DNA of 64,000 nucleotides from Alphaproteobacteria bacterium (GCA_024278855.1 JAJRSJ010000077.1:28419-92418); one strand, 5' to 3'. Shown: positions 50,544 through 60,800, counted from the stretch's first letter. Notes: generated by a model from the letters alone, not told the origin. Numbers and translations: made by a program.

Positions 50544-52586
50544 ATGCAACAAAACATCAAAACACTGTCCGCCTTTGATTTAACTGACCAAATGGGTGAC
50601 ACGGCCTACCTGCTCGATGCGCAATCCCGCTTACGTTTTATCAGCAAGGCTTTTTTAGACATTCTCGGATTGCCGGGCTACCCTTTTAAGGAAAATGAGT
50701 ATTTAAAGGATGTTTTGGAAGCCTCCAAAGCTCAAGGGGTGATTGAGCCTCAATGTATGGACACAATTTTACAATTACCGCACCATGTTTCACCTAATGA
50801 GAAGCCGTGCGTCCATTTATTGAAAACAAATAATACCCACACAGAAGCCACCAAATCCAGAGCATCTTCAAAGACCGCATATACTATCAACAGCTTGGAT
50901 TTGGGTAATGGGTATACCTATTACCGCTATGAACTTAATGAGCCCGCTAGCCAGATGATGCAAAGTTTTCAAAGAGCTATGCAAATCAACCGAACCGGGT
51001 TTTACAAATATGATTTTGCCCGAAGGACATATTGTTTTTGCGAAAACCTCCTAGACTGGTTTGCGCCGCAACAACGCCAGATAATACAAAAGGACGGACT
51101 ATATGCGCTCATGACAGGTGAGGCCCATAGAAAAACCAAACAGATAATGCGGCAAGCGATCGCCCTCAAAAGTCGCAATATAGAGCTAAAAGAAGTTATC
51201 GGGTTGCAAAAAAACGAATGTGCCGTGTTGAAGATACATGTTGACGTTCATTATGACAAAGCCGGGAATCCCATTTACGCATTGGGGATTGTTCAAGATG
51301 TCAGCATTCAAGAAAACATAAAAGCCAGTTTGAGAAAACAAAAATCCGATGCAGATAAAAGCGCCCAGTTTAGAGCCAATCAAATCGCAAATATGAGCCA
51401 TGAACTGCGTACGCCCATTGGTGGGATTGTCGGTATGTCGGATGTGTTGCTGCGCGAAAACCATGATGAAAAGACCATGGAAAAAATAAAAATTATCAAA
51501 GAGTCTTCTGATCTTTTAATGTATACGCTCACCGAAACCCTCGATCATTGCAAGTTAATGGCGGACGGGATTACGCTAAAACCGTCACCCGTTTCCCCCG
51601 AGGCTTTAATGAAATCCATTTGTCTTCTTTGGGGCGACAAAGCCTCTGAAAACGGCACCACAATTTCTTACAAATTTTGCCAAAGCCTGCCTGCATTTGT
51701 CAGCATTGACGAGTATAGAATAAAGCAATGTTTGAATAATCTACTGTCTAATTCCGTGAAGTTCACGAAGGACGGGCATATTGAAATAAGTATGCAAAAA
51801 CAAATCGACCAAATGGGCAAAACCCAACTGGTGTTTATTGTCAAAGATAGTGGCATCGGTATGACGGAGGCCCAACAAGATAAAATTTTCAAACCATTTG
51901 CCCAGGCGGACGATAATATTGAAAAGAAATTTGGCGGCACGGGCTTGGGGATGTGCATCACACAAAAAATAATAGAAACTATGAACGGACAATTGGTTGT
52001 TAAAAGCAAAAAAGATGTGGGTACTTCAATCGGGATTAGCTTGCCTTTACTGTGCGCAATAAAGCCGACGGCCCTAAACACCAACCTAAATGAAGACGTC
52101 AATAATAAAAACTTGGCCACACCAATTCAAGCGCCCAAGCGAACAGCGCGGCAACGGCGAGAAAATATTTTGATCGTAGACGATATTCACACCAACCGGG
52201 TGATACTTGAGCATTTGCTAAGCGATATATTCCCGAATTTGACTTTCGCAGAAAATGGCCAAGAGGCGATCAATATTCTAGACACCAAAAACATAGATAT
52301 CATTCTAATGGATGTGCATATGCCAGTCCTAAATGGCGTTGATGCGACCAAAGCCATTCGCACATCAAATACGCCCTATATGGGTATTCCTATAATAGCC
52401 GTAACGGCGGATGAAAAATATCACAAAAGCATTTCAAGCAAAGGCGCAGGTTTTGACGAAGTGGTCGCAAAACCAGTGTCGCGTAAAATTTTATTTGAAC
52501 GGATAGACAAGGCACTGGCCAAACCAATTGTAATGCCAACCCATGCATTGCACACCCATGCATTACCTGTCCTGGCGGCGGGTTAA
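50544..52586 (+). CDS. Soluble hybrid sensor histidine kinase with C-terminal receiver
   Basis: A 680-residue cytoplasmic kinase without membrane helices. The N-terminal 110 residues look like a PAS domain (YLLDAQSRLRFISKAFLDILGLPGYPF); a second PAS-like region covers about 140-260. The H-box NMSHELRTPIGGIVGMSD has the phosphorylated His near 286, followed by the N-box NNLLSNSVKF (about 398), G1 DSGIGMT and G2 GGTGLGM. A receiver domain begins at ILIVDD (about 541) with the acceptor Asp near 588 in LMDVHMP and the conserved Lys in AKPV. The tail has a 15-bp duplication (THALH-THALP). The stimulus and targets are unknown; nearness to flagella may mean motility or cell-cycle control. Confidence 0.9.
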   Translation: MQQNIKTLSAFDLTDQMGDTAYLLDAQSRLRFISKAFLDILGLPGYPFKENEYLKDVLEASKAQGVIEPQCMDTILQLPHHVSPNEKPCVHLLKTNNTHTEATKSRASSKTAYTINSLDLGNGYTYYRYELNEPASQMMQSFQRAMQINRTGFYKYDFARRTYCFCENLLDWFAPQQRQIIQKDGLYALMTGEAHRKTKQIMRQAIALKSRNIELKEVIGLQKNECAVLKIHVDVHYDKAGNPIYALGIVQDVSIQENIKASLRKQKSDADKSAQFRANQIANMSHELRTPIGGIVGMSDVLLRENHDEKTMEKIKIIKESSDLLMYTLTETLDHCKLMADGITLKPSPVSPEALMKSICLLWGDKASENGTTISYKFCQSLPAFVSIDEYRIKQCLNNLLSNSVKFTKDGHIEISMQKQIDQMGKTQLVFIVKDSGIGMTEAQQDKIFKPFAQADDNIEKKFGGTGLGMCITQKIIETMNGQLVVKSKKDVGTSIGISLPLLCAIKPTALNTNLNEDVNNKNLATPIQAPKRTARQRRENILIVDDIHTNRVILEHLLSDIFPNLTFAENGQEAINILDTKNIDIILMDVHMPVLNGVDATKAIRTSNTPYMGIPIIAVTADEKYHKSISSKGAGFDEVVAKPVSRKILFERIDKALAKPIVMPTHALHTHALPVLAAG

Positions 52587-52764
52587 TTACTAGACACTAA
52601 GCAGGTGAAAATCGGTATCCGCAAGCAAGGTGAGCGGGCTAACTCATCAGCACCCATTGTAACAATACCGAAATTCTTGCCAAACTGTCGATTCTGGACT
52701 TGCAATTAAGGAATTGGCACATTATCACCCGTTTCCTAAGGTGTCTGTAAATACGCAAGCATCT

Positions 52765-52840
52765 GCCCCTATAGCTCAGCTGGTAGAGCACCTGATTTGT
52801 AATCAGGGGGTCCGCGGTTCGAGTCCGTGTGGGGGCACCA
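52765..52840 (+). tRNA. tRNA-Thr (anticodon TGT)
   Basis: A complete 76-nt cloverleaf: acceptor arms GCCCCTA and TGGGGGC, D arm with AGCTCAGCTGGTAGAGC, anticodon stem CCTGA/TCAGG around loop TTTGTAA, and T arm GGTTCGAGTCC. The anticodon is TGT, reading Thr ACA/ACG codons. The CCA end is encoded. Confidence 0.97.
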
Positions 52841-53451
52841 TTTATCTCTTTATTCTCAATGATTTACGGAGAATTTTCCAAAATTTAGATTTTGCTAAAA
52901 CTGCTTAGGTACCAAATGTAAGTGATTTTTAGTGCATTCTGGTGCATTTCGATTACGTTAAAGTTTCGTAAGGTTCGGTTATTCCAAGTTAAAAAGAGAA
53001 AACAGAATCGGTAGTTCCCGATTTTGTAAAAACAAATTTATATCCCCTCTCATGTGTCAACTGAGAAATATTCAACTGCAAACACATAGACCGGATTATA
53101 GCATTTTGTTACTGTTTGGGAGGTGGGGGGAGCCGTAAGGAATAGCTTATGTCTTACTATTGTTTACGCTTTCAGAACCTGTTGTGCTTGAGCAGTACGC
53201 CCTCTAAGCACATTTCCCTTTTTTTGCGATTTCCGCCTGGCCGTGAGAACTCTGCTTTTGCAATAGCCAATTTCTTATGTTGCCTATTTGGCAGCCTCAC
53301 TTTGCCGCCGCCTGCAATAGTACCTGTAACTGACGCAGCTCTGAATGGACTTGTCCCGGCGCTTACTAAGACTTGCAACGCAAGCGCACCATGCATAAGA
53401 CTAGCAACTCGTGCGAAGTCGCTCTTGGACGCAGTTTTCTAGGACGAAGTA
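52841..53451. other. Unexplained ~0.6 kb gap after tRNA-Thr
   Basis: The first 300 bp are AT-rich without an open frame and hold short direct repeats (GTGCATT twice, near 52935). From about 53149 to 53442 both strands are open: plus, a Cys/Pro-rich 97-codon frame with AAGGAA before its ATG; minus, 88 codons from 53438 down to 53172 with a Lys/Arg-rich end (AEFSRPGGNRKKREMCLEG) and no ribosome site. I recognise neither. No copy of the tRNA 3' end was found that would mark an integrated element. Confidence 0.5.
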
Positions 53452-54717
53452 ATGGACATAAACTGCAAGACACAGAAGATAGATGAGACCGTAATGACAC
53501 CGCCAAAAGATCTAGGCAAATATCCCGCGCCCAACCCAGCCGGTGAATTTTACCGAATTAAAAAACTGCCGCCCTATGTATTTCAGGAGGTCAATACCTT
53601 AAAAGCCAAATTGCGCGCAGGCGGGGCCGACATTATTGATTTTGGTTTTGGTAATCCTGACCTCCCCACCCCGCCCCATATTATTGATAAATTGATTGAG
53701 ACGGTCCAAAAACCAAATACCACCGGCTATTCTGTGTCCAAAGGTATTTTGGGCCTGCGCCAAGCCTGTGCCCGCTATTACCAACGCCGTTTTAATGTGA
53801 GCCTTGATCCCGAGAGCGAAATTATTACCACTATTGGCTCCAAAGAGGGTTTTGCCAATCTGGCCCAAGCTATCACCGCGCCGGGCGACATTATTTACGC
53901 GCCGGACCCGTCCTATCCGCTGCATGCATACGGCTTTATTATTGCGGGCGCAGAAATACAGGCCATTCCCGCCATCACGGCTGATGAGTATCTTGCCGGC
54001 ATTAAGTCTGCATTGGCCAAAGCCCTAAAAACTGCCGCAAAGCGGCCATTGGCCATAGTGGTGTGCTTCCCCTCCAACCCAACAGGCCATGTGGCTAGTT
54101 TGGATTTTTACCGTGAGATCGTCCAAATTGCCAAGCGGCATAATATTTTAGTGTTGTCAGACCTTGCCTATTCGGAGATTTACTTCACCGAACCACCGCC
54201 TTCTATTTTCCAGATAGAGGGGGCGCGGGAGATAGCCGTGGAGACCATTTCACTGTCCAAAACATATTCCATGGCCGGATGGCGCATGGGCTTTGCCGTC
54301 GGCTCAAAACGTCTCATCGCCGCTTTGGCACGGGTCAAATCTTATCTGGATTATGGGGCGTTCACCCCCATTCAAGTGGCAGCTTGCGCAGCGCTAGACG
54401 GGCCGCAAGAGTGCGTAGAAAATGCCCGCAATATCTATAAAACCCGCCGCGATGTTTTGGTCGAAAGCTTTGGCCGGGCCGGTTGGGACATAACGCCGCC
54501 GGACGCCTCCATGTTTGTTTGGGCTAAATTACCACCCGCTTACGAAGCGCTTGGATCGTTAGAATTTTCCAAACGCCTGATGGTGGACGCAAGTGTTGCC
54601 GTATCGCCCGGTATCGGGTTCGGCGCCAACGGCGAGGGTTATGTGCGCATGGCCGTCGTCGAAAATGAGCAACGCATTCGCCAGGCCGCGCGCAATATCA
54701 AGCAATTTTTAACTTAG
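53452..54717 (+). CDS. Class I/II aminotransferase (alanine / LL-diaminopimelate transaminase type)
   Basis: A fold-type I PLP aminotransferase of 421 residues from the first ATG, or 407 from ATG 53494, which is closer to the family start. Seen are DIIDFGFGNPDLPTPPHII, GYSVSKGILGLRQACARYYQRRF, TTIGSKEGFANLAQAI, the PLP-contact CFPSNPTGHVA and SDLAYSEIYF, the PLP lysine in SLSKTYSMAGWRMGFAVG, and GYVRMAVVEN with the substrate Arg. It resembles enzymes annotated as AlaA-like or LL-diaminopimelate aminotransferases; the precise substrate cannot be read from sequence. It follows the unexplained gap and converges on the bactofilin gene. Confidence 0.88.
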   Translation: MDINCKTQKIDETVMTPPKDLGKYPAPNPAGEFYRIKKLPPYVFQEVNTLKAKLRAGGADIIDFGFGNPDLPTPPHIIDKLIETVQKPNTTGYSVSKGILGLRQACARYYQRRFNVSLDPESEIITTIGSKEGFANLAQAITAPGDIIYAPDPSYPLHAYGFIIAGAEIQAIPAITADEYLAGIKSALAKALKTAAKRPLAIVVCFPSNPTGHVASLDFYREIVQIAKRHNILVLSDLAYSEIYFTEPPPSIFQIEGAREIAVETISLSKTYSMAGWRMGFAVGSKRLIAALARVKSYLDYGAFTPIQVAACAALDGPQECVENARNIYKTRRDVLVESFGRAGWDITPPDASMFVWAKLPPAYEALGSLEFSKRLMVDASVAVSPGIGFGANGEGYVRMAVVENEQRIRQAARNIKQFLT

Positions 54718-54752
54718 GGACTAATGAGGTTTACTGAGAGCCTACGAAGAGC

Positions 54753-55199
54753 CTATTGGGTCTTGGCAGGTGTCGGCACCGTGCCTGCCGGTTTGGTTTT
54801 ACGGCTACATTTACCATCGAAAAATGCACCATTGGCAATGGTCAAATGGTCTTGCACCAGATCGGCCATGACATTGGCGGTTTCGGTCATTTCTATGGTA
54901 TTGGCATCGATTTTCCCCGTGACTTTGCCCCTAATAAGCACGGTTCCGGCTATGATTTTGCCATTGACCGCCCCTTGCTCGCCGATCGTCAAGGTGGTGG
55001 CTTTGATATTGCCCTCTAGCCGCCCTTCAATTTGCACATCACCGTCCGTACTTATTTCGCCAGTCACAACAAGGTCACGGCTAAGAATAGACGGGGTACT
55101 AGAGGGGGCTTTTGTGCGTGAAGCCATACCGGGTTTTTTGCCCGCCTCGGTCGGTTTGGGAGGCGTTGCTGTGGGAGATGGCTGATTTTTACTGAACAT
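54753..55199 (-). CDS. Bactofilin
   Basis: A 148-residue cytoskeletal bactofilin that should polymerise into membrane-associated filaments. The core (about 38-125) is the typical beta-helical repeat: SRDLVVTGEISTDGDVQIEGRLEGNIKATTLTIGEQGAVNGKIIAGTVLIRGKVTGKIDANTIEMTETANVMADLVQDHLTIANGAFFDGKC. Flexible Pro/Lys-rich tails flank it. The ATG overlaps the end of the M23 peptidase gene by 11 bp, the common bactofilin-endopeptidase pairing. Confidence 0.95.
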   Translation of the reverse strand: MFSKNQPSPTATPPKPTEAGKKPGMASRTKAPSSTPSILSRDLVVTGEISTDGDVQIEGRLEGNIKATTLTIGEQGAVNGKIIAGTVLIRGKVTGKIDANTIEMTETANVMADLVQDHLTIANGAFFDGKCSRKTKPAGTVPTPAKTQ

Positions 55200-56418
55200 A
55201 TTGGCCGGCTTTCATGAATTTTTTGGGATTATAATTACGGTTTTCAAAGATGACTTCATAATGCAAATGGGTGGATGTTGAACGTCCGGAGGATCCCATA
55301 CCCGCGATTTTTTCGCCTTTTTCTACGGTTTGGCTACGCTTGACATAGGTTTTTGCCAAATGAGCGTAACGGGTAATAAAGCCGTGCCCGTGATCAAGTT
55401 CTATCACACGTCCGTAGCCAGACCGCCATCCGACAAATTTAACCTTTGCGTCCGCCGTAGCCACAATTGGCGCCAGGCGGTAGGAGGCCATATCCATACC
55501 GCTGTGCATGGTTGGACGTTTGGTAAAGGGGTCTTTACGCTTTCCGTAAGCCGAGGTTAAATAATTCTCAGCATCAATGGGGTGGGCCAAAGGTACGGAC
55601 GCCAAGGCGGCCTGCAAAGCTTCTGCTTCCGTTACCCTGGCCTTGATGCTGTCAAGACGGGGCAAAAACACATTGGAGACGGCAGAGGTACCGTTTGCGG
55701 GTGCCGTAGTGTTGATCTCGATTAAAGGCCCGCCCATGCCGCCACCGCCGTTTTTCAAAATGGCAGCGAGTGGTAAGCCAGTTGAGCGCAATATGGCTCG
55801 GGTATTTTCAATTTTGTCTTGGAGTTTAAACTCGCCCTGGGCTAAAATTTTATTCTGGTCCAACTCAAGGTTGACTAAAGAGGCATCAATTACGGTTCCG
55901 GTTGTTATGTTAATTTTCTGGCTAAACGCAACCCGCGCCTGCCTGGGCAGGACATCACGGATCACTGGAGACATCAAGATTTCGCTAGATGCATATTTTG
56001 CCAGGTTAAGTTCTTGCGGATCAGGAACAATGCCGCCTTTGGTCAGCATGGTCATAATTGTGCTGTGTTTGTCTTCAAAATGTTTCGCCGCAAGCTCAAA
56101 TTGCTGTTGTTGCTCGACCAAGAGGGTGCGTGCGTCTTTCTCCTGAGCTTCAAGGTCTACGAGATAACGTTCATATTGGGCTTTTTGCACCCTTAATTCT
56201 TTCGCAGCCGAACGAAGCGGGCTTTGCCCCCACAACACGGTAATCAGTGTAAATAAAAACCATAAAGCCAATAATGACCCTGCCGCCGCCATAATAATTT
56301 GCGTCCGGGTGGAGAGAATAAAGTAGTTTACCTGACCGCCTGTTCTGTGAATGAACTGGCGTTCCGGGAACGTCTTTAAAATACGTTCGCGCATGTTATT
56401 TCGTGATAAGTCTAGCAT
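55189..56418 (-). CDS. M23 family peptidoglycan endopeptidase, membrane-anchored
   Basis: A 409-residue LytM-type endopeptidase that would cut peptidoglycan cross-links. One N-terminal membrane helix (IIMAAAGSLLALWFLFTLITVLWG) is followed by a periplasmic coiled coil (about 70-125) and the C-terminal M23 domain with zinc-site segments LTSAYGKRKDPFTKRPTMHSGMDMA, GHGFITRYAHLAKTYVKRSQTVEKGEKIAGMGSSGRSTSTHLHYEVIF. The overlapping bactofilin gene suggests partnership as in the LmdC-BacA pair described in budding alphaproteobacteria, where it guides local wall shaping. Confidence 0.93.
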   Translation of the reverse strand: MLDLSRNNMRERILKTFPERQFIHRTGGQVNYFILSTRTQIIMAAAGSLLALWFLFTLITVLWGQSPLRSAAKELRVQKAQYERYLVDLEAQEKDARTLLVEQQQQFELAAKHFEDKHSTIMTMLTKGGIVPDPQELNLAKYASSEILMSPVIRDVLPRQARVAFSQKINITTGTVIDASLVNLELDQNKILAQGEFKLQDKIENTRAILRSTGLPLAAILKNGGGGMGGPLIEINTTAPANGTSAVSNVFLPRLDSIKARVTEAEALQAALASVPLAHPIDAENYLTSAYGKRKDPFTKRPTMHSGMDMASYRLAPIVATADAKVKFVGWRSGYGRVIELDHGHGFITRYAHLAKTYVKRSQTVEKGEKIAGMGSSGRSTSTHLHYEVIFENRNYNPKKFMKAGQYVQ

Positions 56419-56538
56419 ATATCCCCGAGTTTCTGGTGGTCTTTACTATAGGATAGAAGATTTAACAAGTTTTCAAGAAAAAAATATTCCTGATACCAAA
56501 ATCCATGACAATTTAATGTCCCGACCATGTTTACCAAG

Positions 56539-56584
56539 TTTAAGATTGATCCAGATTTAAGATTGATCCAGACTTAAGATTGAT
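56539..56584. repeat. 17-bp tandem repeat (2.7 units) at the end of the DUF455 gene
   Basis: Units 56539-56555 and 56556-56572 are identical TTTAAGATTGATCCAGA; a partial third unit 56573-56584 overlaps the stop codon of the DUF455 gene, from which the array seems to have grown outward. Confidence 0.85.
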
Positions 56585-57374
56585 AAAGTGAAGCGGGCAT
56601 ACCCGCCATTTGGCGGGCTTTGGTGTTAAATGGCGGCTTTAGCACCCCTTTATAGTGGGCTTTCAGCAAAGATTTAAAATAAATATCAGGATCTCGGTCT
56701 TCTCTTTGGCAAATATGGAAAAACCAACGGGCTCCGGCAGCGACATGGGCGATTTCTTCTCGGGTGATCACCTCTAAAATGGCGGCACTTTCATGGTCGT
56801 TGACGGATTTAAGCTTTTCGATCATCCCGGGTGTAACATCTAGGCCGCGGGCCTCCAAAACCATGGGAGCCACCACCAATCTGGCGGCCAGATCATGGGA
56901 TGTGGCCTGAGCTGCTTGCCAAAGGCCGCCGTGGGCTGGCAAAGCGCCGTAAAAACTGCCCAATTCTACCAAACGGTTTTCGATCATGGTAAAATGCCGC
57001 GCCTCATCGTCACAAACCTGTACCCAATCTGTAATAAAATCGCGGCGTTTGTCCTTTGATATACGCTCATCAGAGCCAAAGCGGGCCACCATATCTGCGG
57101 CCAAATCTACGGCATTAAATTCGATGTGGGCGATGGCATGGAGCAAGGCGGACCGGCCCTGAAGGCTGCCGAGCCGCCTACGCTTGACTTGTCTGGGGTC
57201 TACAAGTTCCGGCTTTTCTGGCCGACCCGGATTAGTGAGTATGGCAGTTTCGCTGTCATTTACGGTTTTGTCGGCCCCTCCTTGCCAATAGATGGCCATT
57301 TGATGCGCGGCCTTAAGTTTTTCGCCGACCGACGAAGCTTTTAAAACCTCCATAGCCATTTGCCGTACAGACAT
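56574..57374 (-). CDS. DUF455 ferritin-like protein
   Basis: A 266-residue protein of the DUF455 family, a ferritin-like helical bundle. Possible diiron ligands are seen in HAIAHIEFNAVDLAADM, CDDEARHFTMIENRL and ITREEIAHVAAGARWFFH, matching the repeated Glu-x-x-His pattern of the fold. The family function is not established, although distant kinship to the tRNA hydroxylase MiaE has been suggested. It follows the peroxiredoxin gene by 2 bp on the same strand, so a link to oxidative stress is possible but unproven. Confidence 0.85.
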   Translation of the reverse strand: MSVRQMAMEVLKASSVGEKLKAAHQMAIYWQGGADKTVNDSETAILTNPGRPEKPELVDPRQVKRRRLGSLQGRSALLHAIAHIEFNAVDLAADMVARFGSDERISKDKRRDFITDWVQVCDDEARHFTMIENRLVELGSFYGALPAHGGLWQAAQATSHDLAARLVVAPMVLEARGLDVTPGMIEKLKSVNDHESAAILEVITREEIAHVAAGARWFFHICQREDRDPDIYFKSLLKAHYKGVLKPPFNTKARQMAGMPASLYQS

Positions 57375-57376
57375 CT

Positions 57377-57853
57377 CTATGCAACTGATTTGGCAAATGC
57401 CAATACGGTTTCAGCATGGTCTTTAACCCTGACTTTACGCCAGATGTTGAGGATTTTTCCGTCCGCACCGATCAATAGAGTTGTGCGTTCTATACCCATA
57501 TATTCCCGGCCATATAGTTTTTTCAACACCCAGACACCATAAGCCTCTATGGTTTTACCGTCGACGTCAGACGCCAAGGTGAAATTAAGCGCGTGTTTCT
57601 CTATGAATTTATCGTGACGGGTGACAGAATCTTTAGACATACCAATTATTTTCATGCCAAGTGCATCAAAGCCTTTTTTCAAAGCGCTAAACGATATAGC
57701 TTCGGTCGTGCAACCCGGCGTCATATCTTTGGGATAGAAGTACAGGACAACCATGCTACCGCGTAAACTCGACAATGTTATTTCTCCGCCGCCATTTGTT
57801 GGCAAAGTAAAGTCCGGTGCCGTGTCTGCGATTTGTAATTCTGCCTTGGTCAT
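57377..57853 (-). CDS. bcp: BCP-type peroxiredoxin
   Basis: A thiol peroxidase of 158 residues that reduces hydroperoxides with electrons from thioredoxin. The family blocks are APDFTLPTNGGGEITLSSLRGSMVVLYFYPKDMTPGCTTEAISF with the peroxidatic Cys in TPGCTTE, then FDALGMKIIGMSKDSVTRHDKFIEKHALNFTLASD. The nearby resolving Cys found in many BCP proteins (five residues on, TEAC) is replaced (TEAI), and no other Cys is present, so it is of the one-Cys type. GGAGA precedes the ATG. It is divergent from the large AsmA-like gene across 30 bp. Confidence 0.92.
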   Translation of the reverse strand: MTKAELQIADTAPDFTLPTNGGGEITLSSLRGSMVVLYFYPKDMTPGCTTEAISFSALKKGFDALGMKIIGMSKDSVTRHDKFIEKHALNFTLASDVDGKTIEAYGVWVLKKLYGREYMGIERTTLLIGADGKILNIWRKVRVKDHAETVLAFAKSVA

Positions 57854-57883
57854 AATGCTCTCCGATTGTTTGGTGGTCGATTT

Positions 57884-60800
57884 ATGAGCGAAAACAAATC
57901 ACAAAACAAGACGAGAGCCAAGACAAAAATCAAGACACTAACTCGCTTGAATTTGGTTAAAGCCCGAAAGCTAGTCGTGCGCCTACTCATGGAAACGGGC
58001 AGTGTGGTTTTATCCTTGGCGATCTTGTGGTTGGGGGCGCTTGGCGTGTTGATGAACCGCCCATCTGTGGATTTGCAATTTGTCAAACCCCATTACGAAC
58101 ATTGGTTTTCCCAAGCCTTTGACGGCAAAACCACGGATATAGAAACCTATTCCGCCCGCTGGATAGAAAAAACCCGGAGGATTGAAATCCGAGCCAAAAA
58201 CATTCGTATCCGGGCCAAGGACGGCGCACTACAAACCATCGAAAATGTTCGTGGGCAGTTTCAGGTTAAGCGCAATTTATTTGCAAGCCCTGATATTGTT
58301 CGCCTTGATATAACTGGCGGTGCAATCACGGTCATACGCGAAAAAGACGGGCGGTTCCAAGTGGCTATGGGCACACCGCAAACCGTAGAAAAAGTTGGCG
58401 CTTTGTGGCGGTCTGACAAACAAACATCGGGCAAACAAACATCGGGCAAACAAACATCGGGGCCAAATGTGTTGGCCCAAATAGAAAATATTACCGTATC
58501 TAAAGCCGATTTATACATTGTCGACCATATTGACGGCGTTGATTTACGCTTAAGCCAGCTTGAAGGCGAGCTGTCTATAGACGGTGAGCGCATAGTGCTG
58601 AGCGCCAATGGCGGTATTGTTATGGAGGGCGCACCTGCTGCACCCTTTCGCCTTGACATGAACACAAATATAGAAAGGCGGGCCTTTGAAATTGATCTTG
58701 TCATGAATAACCTTGTGCCGGTGAATGTCGCGCCCAAGCGCGGCCCCCTGGCCTTTATGGGGCTTTTGGACGCGCCGGTTGATCTGGATGCCAATATTAA
58801 AGTTACGGCCAATGACGGGTTGCAGGATTTAACTTTCAATCTGGTTGCTGGTGCGGGACAACTTAAAACCGGAACCAGTTTCAAACCTTTTTCCTATGCC
58901 CTGATTTTGGCGGGCTTTAACCCACAAACCAAACAGCTCAATGTTGAGGCTTTGGAAATCGAAAGTGAAGCCCTCAACATCATCGCCGATGGTAAATTGA
59001 ATATACAAGGCGAAGACGCTGCGGATTTACTAACTAGCCCTATTGATTTTAACATCAATATTAGCGCTGCCCGCCTTAATCCCGGACGGCAATTTGACGG
59101 ACCGCTTAGGGTCAAAACCAGTCGGGTCACAGGTAGATTTTTGCCACAGACACGAGATTTGATATTTGATAAATTACGTCTGGATTTTGGGTCTTTTCAA
59201 ACGAATTTATCCGCAGGCGTTCGCCGTAACCAAAAGGGCGAAATTACCAACATCACGGCAGACGGTGCTATAGACGGCAGTATGAGCAAGACACAATTGC
59301 TTGGATTTTGGCCGCGACGGTTTGCTTTGGGGGCTAGGGACTGGATTGTAAACTCCCTGCAATCTGGCGACATCACCAATTTTAAAATTCATGCCGCCTT
59401 AGATGCAAATGATCTGCGAAACGGTTTTATCGCCGATGATAACCTGAATATCCGCTATGAGGTTAGCGGCGGCGAGGCTCGGTATATGCGTAAAATGCCC
59501 TGGTTGCGCCAAGCTTCGGGCTATAGCATATTGCGCGGTAATAGTTTGGATTTTTACTTAACATCTGGCATTGTAGACGGGCTAGTTATTAAAAGCGGCC
59601 ATGTGAATATACCAAAATTATTACCTTACGGCGGTGATTTTACCATTGATATAAAAGGCAGCGGCAATGTGTCGGAAATGCTACGGGTGACGAACTTTCC
59701 GCCGTTTGAGTTTGCAAAGAATTACGGCATTACACCAGAAAATTTCGGCGGCGCAGGTGATGTTGACATACATATTACCCGGCCTTTGCTCGTACATTTT
59801 GATCAAAGCCGGATTGTTTATGAGCTGAGCGGTGATTTTACCGGGGTTGATATACCGGTCGGTTTAGGCGGATTTACGCTTAATGACGGAAATGTAGAGC
59901 TTACGGCCGACAAACAGGGTATATCTTTGTCCGGCCCTATTAAACTTGGCCCGTGGCAAACCGCCCTTGAATGGCAAAAACCGTTATCAACTGCGCATAC
60001 ACCAGCAAAATATAGCCTGTCCGGCGTCATAGGTCGCGACGATCTTGATGCATTTGGTATCGGGATGCGGCGACATTTTGGTGGTAAAATCGGTATTTTG
60101 ATTCAGGGCGAAGGCGACGGTTTGGAGGTTCGGAAAGCGGATATATTTGCCAGCTTTAAAGATGCTGATCTTAATATTGGCAACTTATGGGCCAAACAAC
60201 AAGGCGTAGACGCCCTGTTCAGCACCCGCCTCGCTATGACGCAAAACGGCGGTGTCGAGCTGAGCAATATACGGCTTAAATCTGAGGGGCTTCATATTGA
60301 AGGCTCGGCGTCCATAGCCCAAAATTTTAAACTAGAGGCTATGAATTTTCCCATTGTAAAGATTGATGATTTTATTGATGCAAATATCCTAGCAAAGCCA
60401 TCCCAAGACGGGGTTTTATCTTTGGCTTTGTCTGGTAACTATCTCAATATACAAACATGGGTTAAAAGCGCATTTCAAACCCAAACCAACACTTTGGTTG
60501 CGCCTATCAAGCTAAGAGCAGAACTGAAAACAATATCCCTACAAGACAATTATCAACTCACCAATGCATCGGCAGTGTTCGATTATTCCGGTGACAGTGT
60601 CAGCCATGCCCTCTTACAAGGCACAGCGCAGAGCGGTGATTTTTTTGCACAAATCAAAAGCGGTGATAAATCACCGCGCCGCAGTGTGCAGGTGAAAATC
60701 CCAGATGCAGGCAAGGCCGCGCTGACATTATTGGGCCTGGACGCCATCACCGGCGGGCAGTTGCAAATTGACGGGTTTTTGCCGCCTAGCGGCGAAAAAG

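Noticed and set aside
52841..53451. tmRNA or another known structural RNA in the gap after tRNA-Thr
   Set aside because: No second T-arm sequence, CCA end, tag peptide or signal-recognition/RNase P core motif was found on either strand.
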